Origin: Streptomyces himalayensis subsp. himalayensis
GTDB taxonomy: Bacteria > Actinomycetota > Actinomycetes > Streptomycetales > Streptomycetaceae
Reading direction: 5' to 3'
Assembly (NCBI RefSeq): GCF_013778455.1
Contig: NZ_JACEHE010000035.1
Location: 1-64,000 of the forward strand
DNA length: 64,000 bases
Part shown: piece after piece, positions 7,893 to 16,488 of the stretch
How positions within the stretch are numbered: the stretch's first letter is position 1
How the letters are laid out: every line of letters starts with the position of its first letter
The notes under the pieces: model-generated
Databases searched by the model: none
What the model saw: only the letters and a program-made list of their open reading frames with translations
Told to the model about the DNA's origin: nothing
Program-made: the position numbers and the translations under genes

Positions 7893-8213
7893 TCACGCAA
7901 GATGGAACACTTCGGTGAGGGGTTTCATGGCCTCGTCGGGCCGGGCGCCGTCCAACGACTCGAAGAACGGCGCCATCTCCGCCTGCCAGCGGGCGTTGAC
8001 GTCGGTGGCCTCCATGCCGGCCTGGGCGGCCGCGAAGTCCTCGGTCTCCAGATAGCCGACCAGCAGGCCGTCCTCACGCAGGAACAGCGAGTAGTTGTGC
8101 CAGCCAGTGGCCGAGAGCGCTTCGAGCATCTCGGGCCACACGGCGGCGTGCCGCTCGCGGTACTCGTCGAGGCGGTCCGCACGGACCTTCAGCAGAAAGC
8201 ACACGCGCTGCAT
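7893..8213 (-). CDS. rhaM: L-rhamnose mutarotase
   Basis: This is a 106-residue protein of the RhaM/RhaU family, which interconverts alpha- and beta-L-rhamnose so that the isomerase gets its preferred anomer. The family length and marks are all present: the N-terminal MQRVCFLLKV strand, the RHAAVWPEMLEAL helix with the catalytic His, GWHNYSLFL, and the C-terminal WQAEMAPFF. ATG 8213 is chosen, with GGAGG nine bases upstream; a TTG directly before it would add one Met. It lies 17 bases after rhaS and 30 before the secreted enzyme in one operon. Confidence 0.93.
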   Translation of the reverse strand: MQRVCFLLKVRADRLDEYRERHAAVWPEMLEALSATGWHNYSLFLREDGLLVGYLETEDFAAAQAGMEATDVNARWQAEMAPFFESLDGARPDEAMKPLTEVFHLA

Positions 8214-8230
8214 CAACGACCCTCCAGGTA

Positions 8231-9313
8231 CTAGAAGTTGAACTGGTCGATGTTCTTCTTGTCGAACACGGTCGGCTTGCCGAGGCTGATCACGCCGTCC
8301 TTGCCGATGGTGTAGGTGCCCATGTCGCCGGCCTTGAAGGTCTCACCCTCCTTGCCGGTGATCTGCCCGGAGACCAGGGCGACCGAGGTACGCGCGGCGA
8401 GCTCGCCGAGCTTGGCCGGGTCCCACAGCTCGAACGCCTCGACGGTGCCGTTCTTGACGTACTTGCGCATGTCGTTCGGGGTGCCGAGGCCCGTCAGCTT
8501 GACCTTGCCCTTGTACTTGGAGCCGGACAGGTACTGGGCCGCGGCCTTGATGCCGACCGTGGTCGGGGAGATGATCCCCTTCAGCTTCGGGTACTCCTGG
8601 AGCAGGCCCTGGGTCTGCTGGAAGGACGCTTGCGCGTCGTCGTTGCCGTACGCGACCTTCACCAGCTTCATGTCCTTGTACTTGGGATCCTTGAGCTCGT
8701 CCTTCATGAACTCGATCCAGGTGTTCTGGTTGGTCGCGGTCTGCGCCGCGGACAGGATCGCTATCTCGCCCTTGTAGCCGATCTGCTCGGCGAGCAGCTG
8801 CACCTCGGTGCGGCCCAGGTCCTCGGCGCTGGCCTGCGACACGAAGGCGTTGCGGCAGTCGGCCTTGGTGTCCGAGTCGTACGTGACGACCTTGATGCCG
8901 TTCTTCATGGCCTGCTTGAGAGCGGTGCACAGGGCGCCCGGGTCCTGCGCCGAGACGGCCATCGCGTCGACCTGCTGCTGGGTGAGCGTGTTGACGTAAC
9001 TGACCTGGCTGGAGGTGTCGGTGGCGCTGCTCGGGCCGACCTCCTTGTAGCTGGAGCCCAGCTCCTTCAGGGCGGCCTCGCCGCCCTTGTCGGCGGAGGT
9101 GAAGTACGGGTTGTTGACCTGCTTGGGCAGGAAGCCGACGGTCAGGCCCTTCTTGAGTTCCGCGTTCGGGTCGGCCTTGCCGGCCGAGGCGGAGGATCCG
9201 CCCTCGTCCTTGACGTCGTTCTTGGTGGTGCCGCCGCAGGCGGTGGCGGCCAGGGCGAGCGAGGTGACGGCGGCGAGGGCCGCGCAGGCACGGCGGATGG
9301 ATGACTTGCGCAT
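8231..9313 (-). CDS. rhaS: rhamnose ABC transporter substrate-binding lipoprotein
   Basis: This is a 360-residue lipoprotein. The signal ends in a lipobox with Cys26 (LALAATAC), so the protein is anchored on the outer face of the membrane. The mature part is a type I periplasmic-binding fold (VGFLPKQVNNPYFTSADKGGEAALKELG, QQVDAMAVSAQDPGALCTALKQAMKNGIKVVTYDSD), as in RhaS and AI-2/ribose binding proteins. Gene order ATPase-permease-permease-binding protein-mutarotase assigns rhamnose as ligand. It follows rhaQ by 33 bases. Confidence 0.9.
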   Translation of the reverse strand: MRKSSIRRACAALAAVTSLALAATACGGTTKNDVKDEGGSSASAGKADPNAELKKGLTVGFLPKQVNNPYFTSADKGGEAALKELGSSYKEVGPSSATDTSSQVSYVNTLTQQQVDAMAVSAQDPGALCTALKQAMKNGIKVVTYDSDTKADCRNAFVSQASAEDLGRTEVQLLAEQIGYKGEIAILSAAQTATNQNTWIEFMKDELKDPKYKDMKLVKVAYGNDDAQASFQQTQGLLQEYPKLKGIISPTTVGIKAAAQYLSGSKYKGKVKLTGLGTPNDMRKYVKNGTVEAFELWDPAKLGELAARTSVALVSGQITGKEGETFKAGDMGTYTIGKDGVISLGKPTVFDKKNIDQFNF

Positions 9314-9346
9314 GGTGGAGGTCCTTTACGAGGGTGAGCGGAGCGG

Positions 9347-10342
9347 TTACGAGGTCGGTGTCGAGGCGGCGGCTCTGCGACCCGCTCTCGCGACCGAGAT
9401 CTGGCGCCCGACCCGGGGGCCGAGCACCGAGACGACGAGCAGGACGCCGGTGACGACGATCTGCGACTGGGCGGAGACGTTGACGAGGCTCATCACGTTC
9501 TGCAGCGCGCCGAGCAGGAAGACTCCCGCGATCGCACCGCCGAGCGTGCCCTTGCCGCCGTCGAAGTCGATGCCGCCGAGCAGCACCGCGGCGATGACGG
9601 CCAGTTCGAGGCCGGTGGCGTTGTCGTAGCGGGCGCTGGCGTAGTGCAGCGCCCAGAAGACGCCGGTGAGCGCGGCCATCAGGCCGGTCACGGTGAACAG
9701 GATCAGCTTCTGCCGCTTGACGCGGATGCCCGCGAACCGGGCGGCCTCCTCGCTGGCGCCGATGGCGAACAGCGAGCGGCCGAACGGCGCGGCGTGCAGC
9801 ACGACCACGGCGATCGCCAGCAGCACCAGGAAGGGCAGGAGGGCGTACGGGATGAAGGTGTCGCCGATGCGTCCGGCCGCGAAGTCCAGGTACTGCGTGG
9901 GGAAGTCGGTCACGGCGTCCGAGCCGAGGATGATCTGGGCGATGCCTCGGTAAGCGGCGAGCGTACCGATCGTGACGGCGAGAGACGGCAGTCCGAGCCG
10001 GGTGACGAGCAGGCCGTTGATGAGGCCGCACACCGCGCCGAGCAGCAGGCACAGCGGGATGATCGTCTCGATCGTCATGCCCTGGTTCCACAGAGCGCCC
10101 ATCACGGCGCCCGAGAGACCGGCCGTGGAGGCGACCGACAGGTCGATCTCGCCGGAGACCACGAGCAGGGTCATCGGCAGGGCGATCAGCGCGATCGGCA
10201 GCGTGTTGCCGATCAGGAAGGACAGGTTGAGGGCGTTGCCGAAGCCGTCGACGAAGCCGAAGGACAGCAGGAGTACGACGATGAGGAGGGCGCCGACGAC
10301 CGTGTCCCAGCGGACGGCGCGCGCGAGGGGCGAGTCAGCCAT
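9347..10342 (-). CDS. rhaQ: rhamnose ABC transporter permease
   Basis: This is a 331-residue inner-membrane permease of the branched-chain/ribose type (BPD_transp_2), with about ten hydrophobic segments. The family motif GEIDLSVASTAGLSGAVMG (the 'GGIDLSVG' loop) is near residue 65, and the conserved coupling region is RFAGIRVKRQKLILFTVTGLMAALTG. It overlaps the preceding permease gene by 8 bases, which marks tight coupling. It pairs with the other permease to form the channel served by the double ATPase. Confidence 0.88.
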   Translation of the reverse strand: MADSPLARAVRWDTVVGALLIVVLLLSFGFVDGFGNALNLSFLIGNTLPIALIALPMTLLVVSGEIDLSVASTAGLSGAVMGALWNQGMTIETIIPLCLLLGAVCGLINGLLVTRLGLPSLAVTIGTLAAYRGIAQIILGSDAVTDFPTQYLDFAAGRIGDTFIPYALLPFLVLLAIAVVVLHAAPFGRSLFAIGASEEAARFAGIRVKRQKLILFTVTGLMAALTGVFWALHYASARYDNATGLELAVIAAVLLGGIDFDGGKGTLGGAIAGVFLLGALQNVMSLVNVSAQSQIVVTGVLLVVSVLGPRVGRQISVARAGRRAAASTPTS

Positions 10343-11375
10343 GGCGGGCGTTCCTCTTCTTCAGGGCGGACGCCACCCGCAGTGCGACCACACGGTCCAC
10401 GGCAATGGCGAGGATGAGCAGGATGCCGTTGATGGCGAGCACCCAGACGGAGCTGACGCCGAGTGCGGGCAGCACGCTGTTGATGGAGGTCAGGAGCAGT
10501 GCGCCGAGCGCCGCGCCGTAGACGCTGCCGGAGCCGCCGGTGAAGACGACGCCGCCGACCACGACCGCGCTGACGACGGTCAGTTCGTAGCCGTTGCCCG
10601 TGCCGGAGTCCACGTTGCCGAACCGGGCGAGGTACATCGCGCCCGCGAGACCGGCCAGGCCGCCGCAGAAGGTGTACGCGGCCAGGATCCGCTTGCGGAC
10701 CGGGATGCCGGCGAGGCGGGCGGCCTCCGGGTTGGAGCCGAGCGCGTAGAGCTCACGCCCGCTGCCGAAGTGCTTCAGGTAGTACGCGGTGGCGACCAGC
10801 ACCGCCAGCGCGATCAGCGCCAGGTACGGCACCGCGGAGATGCCGCCGGAGCCGAAGTCGACGAATCCGCCGGGGAGATCGGCCGCGGTGATCTGCCGTG
10901 AGCCGACCCAGATCGAGTCGATGCCGCGGATGATGTAGAGCGTGCCGAGGGTGACGACGAGCGCGGGCACCTGGCCGAGGCTGACCAGCAGGCCGTTCAG
11001 GAGGCCGAAGCCGACTCCGAGCAGCACCGCCAGGGCGATCGCCACGACGGAGTTCCCGCCGCCCTGCAGATAAGTCCCGGCCGCGAAGGCGCTGATGCCG
11101 AGCGTCGAGCCGACCGACAGGTCGACGTTCCGGGTGATCACGACCAGCGACTGGCCCGTGGCGACAAGCACCAGGATGGTCGCGTTCAGCAGCAGGTCCT
11201 TGATGCCCTGCTCGGAGAGGAACTCGCTGTTGCCCATCTGGGTGATCGCGATCATCACCAGGAACACGAGCAGGATGGCGAGTTCGCGCATCTTGAAGAC
11301 GCGGTCGACCAGGCGAGTGCCACTCGACTTGCGTATTTCTGCTGCGGGCGCGGGGTTGGGGGCGGTCACCGTCAT
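10335..11375 (-). CDS. rhaP: rhamnose ABC transporter permease
   Basis: This is a 346-residue BPD_transp_2 permease. After a 35-residue cytoplasmic N-terminus come alternating hydrophobic segments with the motif TRNVDLSVGSTLGISAFAAG near residue 85 and ARLAGIPVRKRILAAYTFCGGLAGLAGAMY for ATPase contact. It overlaps the ATPase gene by 4 bases (ATGA type) and the next permease by 8. Together with RhaQ it makes the translocation pathway. Confidence 0.88.
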   Translation of the reverse strand: MTVTAPNPAPAAEIRKSSGTRLVDRVFKMRELAILLVFLVMIAITQMGNSEFLSEQGIKDLLLNATILVLVATGQSLVVITRNVDLSVGSTLGISAFAAGTYLQGGGNSVVAIALAVLLGVGFGLLNGLLVSLGQVPALVVTLGTLYIIRGIDSIWVGSRQITAADLPGGFVDFGSGGISAVPYLALIALAVLVATAYYLKHFGSGRELYALGSNPEAARLAGIPVRKRILAAYTFCGGLAGLAGAMYLARFGNVDSGTGNGYELTVVSAVVVGGVVFTGGSGSVYGAALGALLLTSINSVLPALGVSSVWVLAINGILLILAIAVDRVVALRVASALKKRNARHG

Positions 11376-12889
11376 GCGGCGGCCCTCCCGGTGGCTGCGG
11401 CCATCACGGATTCCTCGGTGGCTTCAGAGCGTGGGATCTCGGCGGTCAGCCTGCCCTCGTGCATCACGAGCACGCGGTCGGCCATGCCGAGGATCTCGGG
11501 CAGGTCGGAGGAGATCATCAGGACGGCCACGCCGTCGGCGGCCAGCTGGCTGAGCAGCCGGTGGACCTCCGCCTTCGTACCGACGTCGATGCCACGGGTC
11601 GGCTCGTCGACGATCAGCACCTTGGGCGCGGTGGCGAGCCACTTGGCGAGGACGACCTTCTGCTGGTTGCCGCCGGACAGCGTGTTCACGGTGTCGGCGA
11701 TCCGGGCGTACTTCACCTGCAGCTTGACCGCCCAGTCGAGGGACCGGCTGCGCTCGGCGCCGCGGTCCATCAGGCCGGCCTTCACGGTCGTACGCAGACC
11801 GGTGAGGCCGATGTTCCGCTCGATGGACATGTCCATCACCAGGCCCTGGGCGCGCCGGTCCTCGGGGACGAGGGCGAGCCCGGCGGCCATGGCGGTGGAC
11901 GGTGCGCCGTTCGTCAGCGCCTTGCCGTCGACCTCCACCTCACCGGCGTCCCAGCGGTCTACGCCGAAGACGGCCCGGGCGACCTCGGTGCGGCCGGCGC
12001 CCACGAGTCCGGCGAGGCCGACGATCTCGCCGCGCCGGACGTCGAAGGAGACGTCGGTGAACACGCCCTCGCGGGTCAGGCGCCGCACACTCATCGCCAC
12101 CTCGCCCGCCTGCACCTCCTGCTTGGGGTACAGCTCGTCGAGATCGCGCCCGACCATCCGTCGTACGAGGTCGTCCTCGGTCATGCCGTCCAGCGGCTCG
12201 CTGGAGATCCAGGCGCCGTCCCGCAGAGTCGTGACCCGCTGGCAGATCTGGAAGATCTCCTCCAGGCGGTGCGAGATGAACAGCACCGCGGCGCCCTGCT
12301 CGCGCAGGGTGCGGACGACGCCGAACAGGCGCGCCACCTCGCTGCCGGTCAGGGCGGCGGTGGGCTCGTCCATGATCAGGACGCGTGCGTCGAAGGAGAG
12401 CGCTTTGGCGATCTCGACGATCTGCTGGTCGGCGATGGACAGGCCGCGCGCCGGGCGGTCGGGGTCGAGTTCCACGCCGAGGCGCTGCATCAGGGCGACG
12501 GTCGCGGCGTGCGTGGCCTTGTGGTCGATGCGGCCGAGGGCGCGCCGGGGCTGGCGGCCCATGAAGATGTTCTCGGCTATCGACAGGTCGGGGAAGAGCG
12601 TGGGCTCCTGGTAGATCACGGCGATGCCCGCGTCGCGGGCGTCGGCCGGACCGTGGAAGACGGTGGGCTCGCCGTCCAGCAGCACCTGACCGGCGTCCGG
12701 TCGGTGCACGCCGGCGAGCGTCTTGATGAGGGTCGACTTGCCCGCGCCGTTCTCGCCGGCGAGTGCGTGCACTTCGCCGGGGAACAGTTCCAGGGATACG
12801 TCCCGCAGGGCGCGTACGGCGCCGAAGGACTTGGAGATGTCCTTCAGCGCCAGCACGGGGGCCGGACCCGTGTCGGACCGGTGGGTCAT
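11372..12889 (-). CDS. rhaT: rhamnose ABC transporter ATPase, two-domain
   Basis: The protein has 505 residues with two tandem nucleotide-binding domains, as in RbsA/XylG/RhaT. Domain 1 has Walker A GENGAGKST near residue 45, signature LSIADQQIVEIAKAL, and Walker B RVLIMDEPTAAL. Domain 2 has a degenerate Walker A (GLVGAGRTE), a canonical signature (LSGGNQQKVVLAKWL) and Walker B (VLIVDEPTRGID). The degenerate second P-loop is normal for this family. It is the first gene of the leftward rhamnose operon; its start lies about 45 bases after the TGAA-N4-TTCA operator. Confidence 0.92.
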   Translation of the reverse strand: MTHRSDTGPAPVLALKDISKSFGAVRALRDVSLELFPGEVHALAGENGAGKSTLIKTLAGVHRPDAGQVLLDGEPTVFHGPADARDAGIAVIYQEPTLFPDLSIAENIFMGRQPRRALGRIDHKATHAATVALMQRLGVELDPDRPARGLSIADQQIVEIAKALSFDARVLIMDEPTAALTGSEVARLFGVVRTLREQGAAVLFISHRLEEIFQICQRVTTLRDGAWISSEPLDGMTEDDLVRRMVGRDLDELYPKQEVQAGEVAMSVRRLTREGVFTDVSFDVRRGEIVGLAGLVGAGRTEVARAVFGVDRWDAGEVEVDGKALTNGAPSTAMAAGLALVPEDRRAQGLVMDMSIERNIGLTGLRTTVKAGLMDRGAERSRSLDWAVKLQVKYARIADTVNTLSGGNQQKVVLAKWLATAPKVLIVDEPTRGIDVGTKAEVHRLLSQLAADGVAVLMISSDLPEILGMADRVLVMHEGRLTAEIPRSEATEESVMAAATGRAAA

Positions 12890-12932
12890 GGGGGCTCCTC
12901 AACGACGCGGGCAGAGCCGCCTCACGACGTCG

Positions 12933-12944
12933 TGAAAGGTTTCA
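12933..12944. promoter_or_regulatory. TGAA-N4-TTCA operator for the leftward rha operon
   Basis: TGAAAGGTTTCA (TGAAA-GG-TTTCA) lies just downstream of the predicted start of the leftward transcript. Its outer halves match the operator on the rhaI side (13096-13109), so the same LacI protein probably binds both. Confidence 0.6.
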
Positions 12945-12958
12945 ACTGGGTTGCCGGG

Positions 12959-12988
12959 ACGTTAGACATGCCACGCAGGTCACGTCAA
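12959..12988 (-). promoter_or_regulatory. predicted promoter of rhaT-P-Q-S-M operon
   Basis: On the minus strand TTGACG (12988-12983), an 18-base spacer and TAACGT (12964-12959) make a plausible vegetative promoter. It fires towards rhaT about 60 bases away, with the operator at 12933-12944 immediately downstream. Confidence 0.5.
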
Positions 12989-12997
12989 TGGGTCCGT

Positions 12998-13012
12998 GTC
13001 GAAATTTTCGAC
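12998..13012. promoter_or_regulatory. second inverted repeat in the rha divergent region
   Basis: GTCGAAA-T-TTTCGAC is a perfect 7-bp inverted repeat with a single central base. It sits between the two divergent promoters. Its half sites differ from TGAA-N4-TTCA, so it may serve another regulator or be an auxiliary site. Confidence 0.45.
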
Positions 13013-13060
13013 GCCAAATGGTCACGACAGGGTCACGGCGGTCAGTCTTTGTCCGAAGGG

Positions 13061-13089
13061 TTGACAGCCCTTCGAGCGGCTCATAGCTT
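13061..13089 (+). promoter_or_regulatory. predicted promoter of rhaI-rhaD-rhaB
   Basis: TTGACA, a 17-base spacer and TAGCTT give a good sigma-70-like promoter. The predicted start (about 13096) coincides with the first base of the CTGAATCGATTCAG palindrome, a layout expected for direct repression. Confidence 0.6.
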
Positions 13090-13095
13090 CGCTGT

Positions 13096-13109
13096 CTGAA
13101 TCGATTCAG
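13096..13109. promoter_or_regulatory. LacI-type operator at the rhaI start site
   Basis: CTGAATCGATTCAG is a perfect 14-bp palindrome at the predicted transcription start of rhaI. It shares TGAA-N4-TTCA with the site at 12933-12944. Confidence 0.65.
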
Positions 13110-13157
13110 AATTCTTCAGTACGCGTCTTCCAGACCCGATGTCACAGGAGCCCCGAA

Positions 13158-14318
13158 GTGACCGAGCTCGCCGCGGTGAAGGCCGCGCTCAAGACCCAGG
13201 CCGTCGAGACGCCGTCGTGGGCGTACGGGAACTCAGGGACCCGCTTCAAGGTGTTCGCCCAGCCGGGGGTCCCGCGGAATCCCCGCGAGAAGCTGGACGA
13301 CGCGTCGAAGGTGCACGAGTACACCGGGGTCGCACCGACCGTCGCCCTGCACATTCCCTGGGACAAGGTCGACGACTACGCGGCTCTTGCGAAGCACGCG
13401 GAGGAGCGCGGCCTGAAGCTGGGCGCGATCAACTCCAACACCTTCCAGGACGACGACTACAAGCTCGGCAGCATCTGCCACCCGGACGCGGCAGTGCGCC
13501 GCAAGGCCGTGGACCACCTCCTGGAGTGCGTCGACATCATGGACGCGACCGGTTCGAAGGACCTGAAGCTGTGGTTCGCGGACGGCACGAACTACCCCGG
13601 CCAGGACGACGTCCGCGAGCGTCAGGACCGCCTCGCGGAGGGCCTGGCCGAGGTCTACGGGCGGCTCGGTGACGACCAGCGGATGCTGCTCGAGTACAAG
13701 TTCTTCGAGCCGGCCTTCTACACCACGGACGTCCCGGACTGGGGCACGGCGTACGCGCACTGCCTCAAGCTCGGCCCGAAGGCGCAGGTCGTGGTGGACA
13801 CCGGGCATCACGCGCCGGGCACCAACATCGAGTTCATCGTCGCCACGCTGCTGCGCGAGGGGAAGCTCGGCGGCTTCGACTTCAACTCCCGCTTCTACGC
13901 GGACGACGACCTGATGGTGGGTGCCGCCGACCCCTTCCAGCTGTTCCGGATCATGTACGAGGTGGTGCGCGGCGGTGGCTTCACCTCTGATGTCGCCTTC
14001 ATGCTCGACCAGTGCCACAACATCGAGGCGAAGATCCCGGCGATCATCCGTTCGGTGATGAACGTGCAGGAGGCGACGGCGAAGGCTCTCCTCGTCGATC
14101 GCGACGCGCTCGCCGAGGCTCAGCGGTCTGGTGACGTGCTGGGCGCGAACGCCGTACTTATGGATGCGTACAACACCGATGTACGGCCCCTGCTGCGTGA
14201 GGTGCGCGAGGAGATGGGGCTGGACCCCGACCCGATCGCTGCCTATCACGCCTCCGGCTGGGCGCAGAGGATCGCCGAGGAGCGGGTCGGCGGGCAGCAG
14301 GCGGGGTGGGGCGCCTGA
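13158..14318 (+). CDS. rhaI: L-rhamnose isomerase
   Basis: This is a 386-residue TIM-barrel isomerase of the RhaI type found in rhizobia and actinobacteria; it converts L-rhamnose to L-rhamnulose. The metal and substrate segments can be seen in order: GAINSNTFQDDDYKLGSICHPD, LWFADGTNYPGQDD, MLLEYKFFEPAFYTTDVPDWG, VVVDTGHHAPGTNIEF and GGFDFNSRFYADDDLM. It starts at GTG 13158 after AGGAG. It is the first gene of the rightward operon and has its own operator-promoter upstream. Confidence 0.93.
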   Translation: MTELAAVKAALKTQAVETPSWAYGNSGTRFKVFAQPGVPRNPREKLDDASKVHEYTGVAPTVALHIPWDKVDDYAALAKHAEERGLKLGAINSNTFQDDDYKLGSICHPDAAVRRKAVDHLLECVDIMDATGSKDLKLWFADGTNYPGQDDVRERQDRLAEGLAEVYGRLGDDQRMLLEYKFFEPAFYTTDVPDWGTAYAHCLKLGPKAQVVVDTGHHAPGTNIEFIVATLLREGKLGGFDFNSRFYADDDLMVGAADPFQLFRIMYEVVRGGGFTSDVAFMLDQCHNIEAKIPAIIRSVMNVQEATAKALLVDRDALAEAQRSGDVLGANAVLMDAYNTDVRPLLREVREEMGLDPDPIAAYHASGWAQRIAEERVGGQQAGWGA

Positions 14319-14339
14319 TCGCTGGGTTTCGTCTGCGGG

Positions 14340-14408
14340 CCAGGCCGGTGGCAGTCTGCCGGCCGACTTCGGCTGGTCGCGCAGTTCCCCGCGCCCCTAA
14401 TGGGGCGC
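14340..14408. repeat. dispersed Streptomyces intergenic repeat with stem-loop
   Basis: Between rhaI and rhaD lies a stretch of a widely scattered Streptomyces intergenic element, recognisable by GTCGCGCAGTTCCCCGCGCC. It ends in a perfect stem-loop, GCGCCCC-TAAT-GGGGCGC (14391-14408). It may separate the isomerase message from the downstream genes or act as an RNA processing point. Confidence 0.65.
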
Positions 14409-14448
14409 CCGAGCACCCGTACCAATCTTCACTTAAGGACTGAGAACC

Positions 14449-16488
14449 ATGGCACCCCACCCCGAAGCCGCCGCCCTCCTGGCGCGCTCCCATCGGCTCG
14501 GCGCCGACCCCCGCAACACCAACTACGCAGGTGGCAACGCATCCGCGAAAGGCACCGACACCGACCCCGTGACCGGCGGCGACGTCGAATTGATGTGGGT
14601 CAAGGGCTCGGGCGGCGATCTCGGTACGCTCACCGAAGCGGGACTGGCGGTCCTGCGCCTCGACCGGCTGCGGGCGCTCACGGACGTCTACCCGGGCGTG
14701 GAGCGCGAGGACGAGATGGTCGCCGCGTTCGACTACTGCCTGCACGGCAAGGGCGGTGCGGCGCCGTCCATCGACACCGCGATGCACGGCCTGGTGGACG
14801 CGCCGCACGTCGACCACCTCCACCCCGACTCCGGTATCGCGCTGGCCTGCGCGGCCGACGGCGAGAAGCTGACCGCCGAGTGCTTCGGCGACAGCGTGGT
14901 GTGGGTGCCGTGGCGCCGGCCCGGCTTCCAGCTCGGTCTGGACATCGCGGCGGTCAAGGAGGCCAACCCGCAGGCGATCGGCTGCATCCTCGGCGGCCAC
15001 GGCATCACGGCGTGGGGCGCCACGGCCGAGGAGTGCGAGCGCAACTCGCTGCACATCATCCGCACCGCCGAGGCGTTCCTCGCCGAGCGCGGCAAGGCCG
15101 AGCCGTTCGGGACGGTCATCGAGGGATACGAGGTGCTGCCCGAGGGTGAGCGCCGTGAGCGGGCGGCAGCCCTCGCGCCGTACGTCCGGGCCGTCGCCTC
15201 TCAGGACCGCCCGCAGGTCGGCCACTTCACCGACTCCGATGTCGTCCTCGACTTCCTCGCGCGCGCCGAGCACCCGCGCCTCGCGGCCCTCGGCACCTCC
15301 TGCCCGGACCACTTCCTCCGTACGAAGGTCAGGCCGCTCGTCCTCGACCTGCCGCCGACCGCTCCCCTCGACGAGGCGATCGCCCGCCTGAAGGAGCTGC
15401 ACGCCGAGTACCGCGAGGAGTACGCGGCCTACTACGAGCGGCACGCCGAGCCCGACTCGCCCGCGATGCGCGGCGCGGACCCGGCGATCGTGCTGGTCCC
15501 GGGCGTGGGCATGTTCTCCTTCGGCAAGGACAAGCAGACGGCCCGCGTGGCCGGCGAGTTCTACGTCAACGCGATCAACGTGATGCGGGGCGCCGAGGCG
15601 GTCTCGACGTACGCGCCGATCGAGGAGTCGGAGAAGTTCCGCATCGAGTACTGGGCGCTGGAGGAGGCCAAGCTCCAGCGGATGCCGAAGCCCAAGCCGC
15701 TCGCCACGCGCGTGGCGCTGGTGACGGGCGCGGGCAGCGGCATCGGCAAGGCGATCGCGCACCGGCTGGTCGCCGAGGGCGCGTGCGTGGTGGTCGCCGA
15801 CCTGAACGCGGAGAACGCGGCCGCCGTCGCGGAGGAGCTGGGCGGTCCTGACAAGGCTGTCGCCGTCACTGTCGACGTGACCAGCGAGGAGCAGATCGCC
15901 GAGGCGTTCAAGGCCGGGCTGCTCGCGTTCGGTGGCGTCGACCTCGTCGTCAACAACGCCGGCATCTCCATCTCCAAGCCGCTCCTCGAGACCACGGCCA
16001 AGGACTGGGACCTGCAGCACGACATCATGGCTCGCGGTTCGTTCCTGGTCTCCCGCGAGGCGGCGCGCGTCATGCGGGACCAGGGCCTGGGCGGCGACAT
16101 CGTCTACATCGCCTCCAAGAACGCCGTGTTCGCAGGGCCGAACAACATCGCCTACTCCGCGACCAAGGCGGATCAGGCCCACCAGGTGCGGCTCCTTGCG
16201 GCCGAGCTGGGCGAGCACGGCATCCGCGTCAACGGCGTCAACCCCGACGGTGTGGTGCGCGGCTCCGGCATCTTCGCCGCCGGCTGGGGTGCTCAGCGCG
16301 CGGCCACGTACGGGATCGAGGAGGAGAAGCTCGGCGAGTTCTACGCCCAGCGCACCATCCTCAAGCGCGAGGTGCTGCCTGATCATGTCGCGAACGCCGT
16401 GTTCGCGCTGACCGGCGGGGACCTGACACACACGACCGGGCTGCACATCCCCGTGGACGCGGGTGTCGCGGCCGCCTTCCTGCGATGA
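14449..16488 (+). CDS. rhaD: bifunctional rhamnulose-1-phosphate aldolase / short-chain dehydrogenase
   Basis: This is a 679-residue fusion. Residues 1 to about 415 are a class II aldolase domain (NTNYAGGNASAKGTD, LMWVKGSGGDLGTL, and the metal-binding HVDHLHPD); it cleaves rhamnulose 1-phosphate to DHAP and L-lactaldehyde. From about residue 420 there is an SDR domain with the NAD-binding VTGAGSGIGKA, NNAGIS, and the catalytic Tyr-x-x-x-Lys in AYSATKAD (about 569-573). It can oxidise lactaldehyde. This matches the fused enzyme of rhizobial and actinobacterial rhamnose pathways. It overlaps rhaB by 4 bases. Lactate made here could feed the adjacent lut genes. Confidence 0.92.
   Translation: MAPHPEAAALLARSHRLGADPRNTNYAGGNASAKGTDTDPVTGGDVELMWVKGSGGDLGTLTEAGLAVLRLDRLRALTDVYPGVEREDEMVAAFDYCLHGKGGAAPSIDTAMHGLVDAPHVDHLHPDSGIALACAADGEKLTAECFGDSVVWVPWRRPGFQLGLDIAAVKEANPQAIGCILGGHGITAWGATAEECERNSLHIIRTAEAFLAERGKAEPFGTVIEGYEVLPEGERRERAAALAPYVRAVASQDRPQVGHFTDSDVVLDFLARAEHPRLAALGTSCPDHFLRTKVRPLVLDLPPTAPLDEAIARLKELHAEYREEYAAYYERHAEPDSPAMRGADPAIVLVPGVGMFSFGKDKQTARVAGEFYVNAINVMRGAEAVSTYAPIEESEKFRIEYWALEEAKLQRMPKPKPLATRVALVTGAGSGIGKAIAHRLVAEGACVVVADLNAENAAAVAEELGGPDKAVAVTVDVTSEEQIAEAFKAGLLAFGGVDLVVNNAGISISKPLLETTAKDWDLQHDIMARGSFLVSREAARVMRDQGLGGDIVYIASKNAVFAGPNNIAYSATKADQAHQVRLLAAELGEHGIRVNGVNPDGVVRGSGIFAAGWGAQRAATYGIEEEKLGEFYAQRTILKREVLPDHVANAVFALTGGDLTHTTGLHIPVDAGVAAAFLR

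Noticed and set aside
8343..10091. Long 582-codon open frame on the minus strand
   Set aside because: It lies across two intact rhamnose transporter genes on the same strand in another frame and has the Arg/His-rich composition of a GC-rich shadow frame.
14158..16446. Long 762-codon open frame opposite rhaD
   Set aside because: It is antisense to a well-supported fused enzyme gene and shows no family features.
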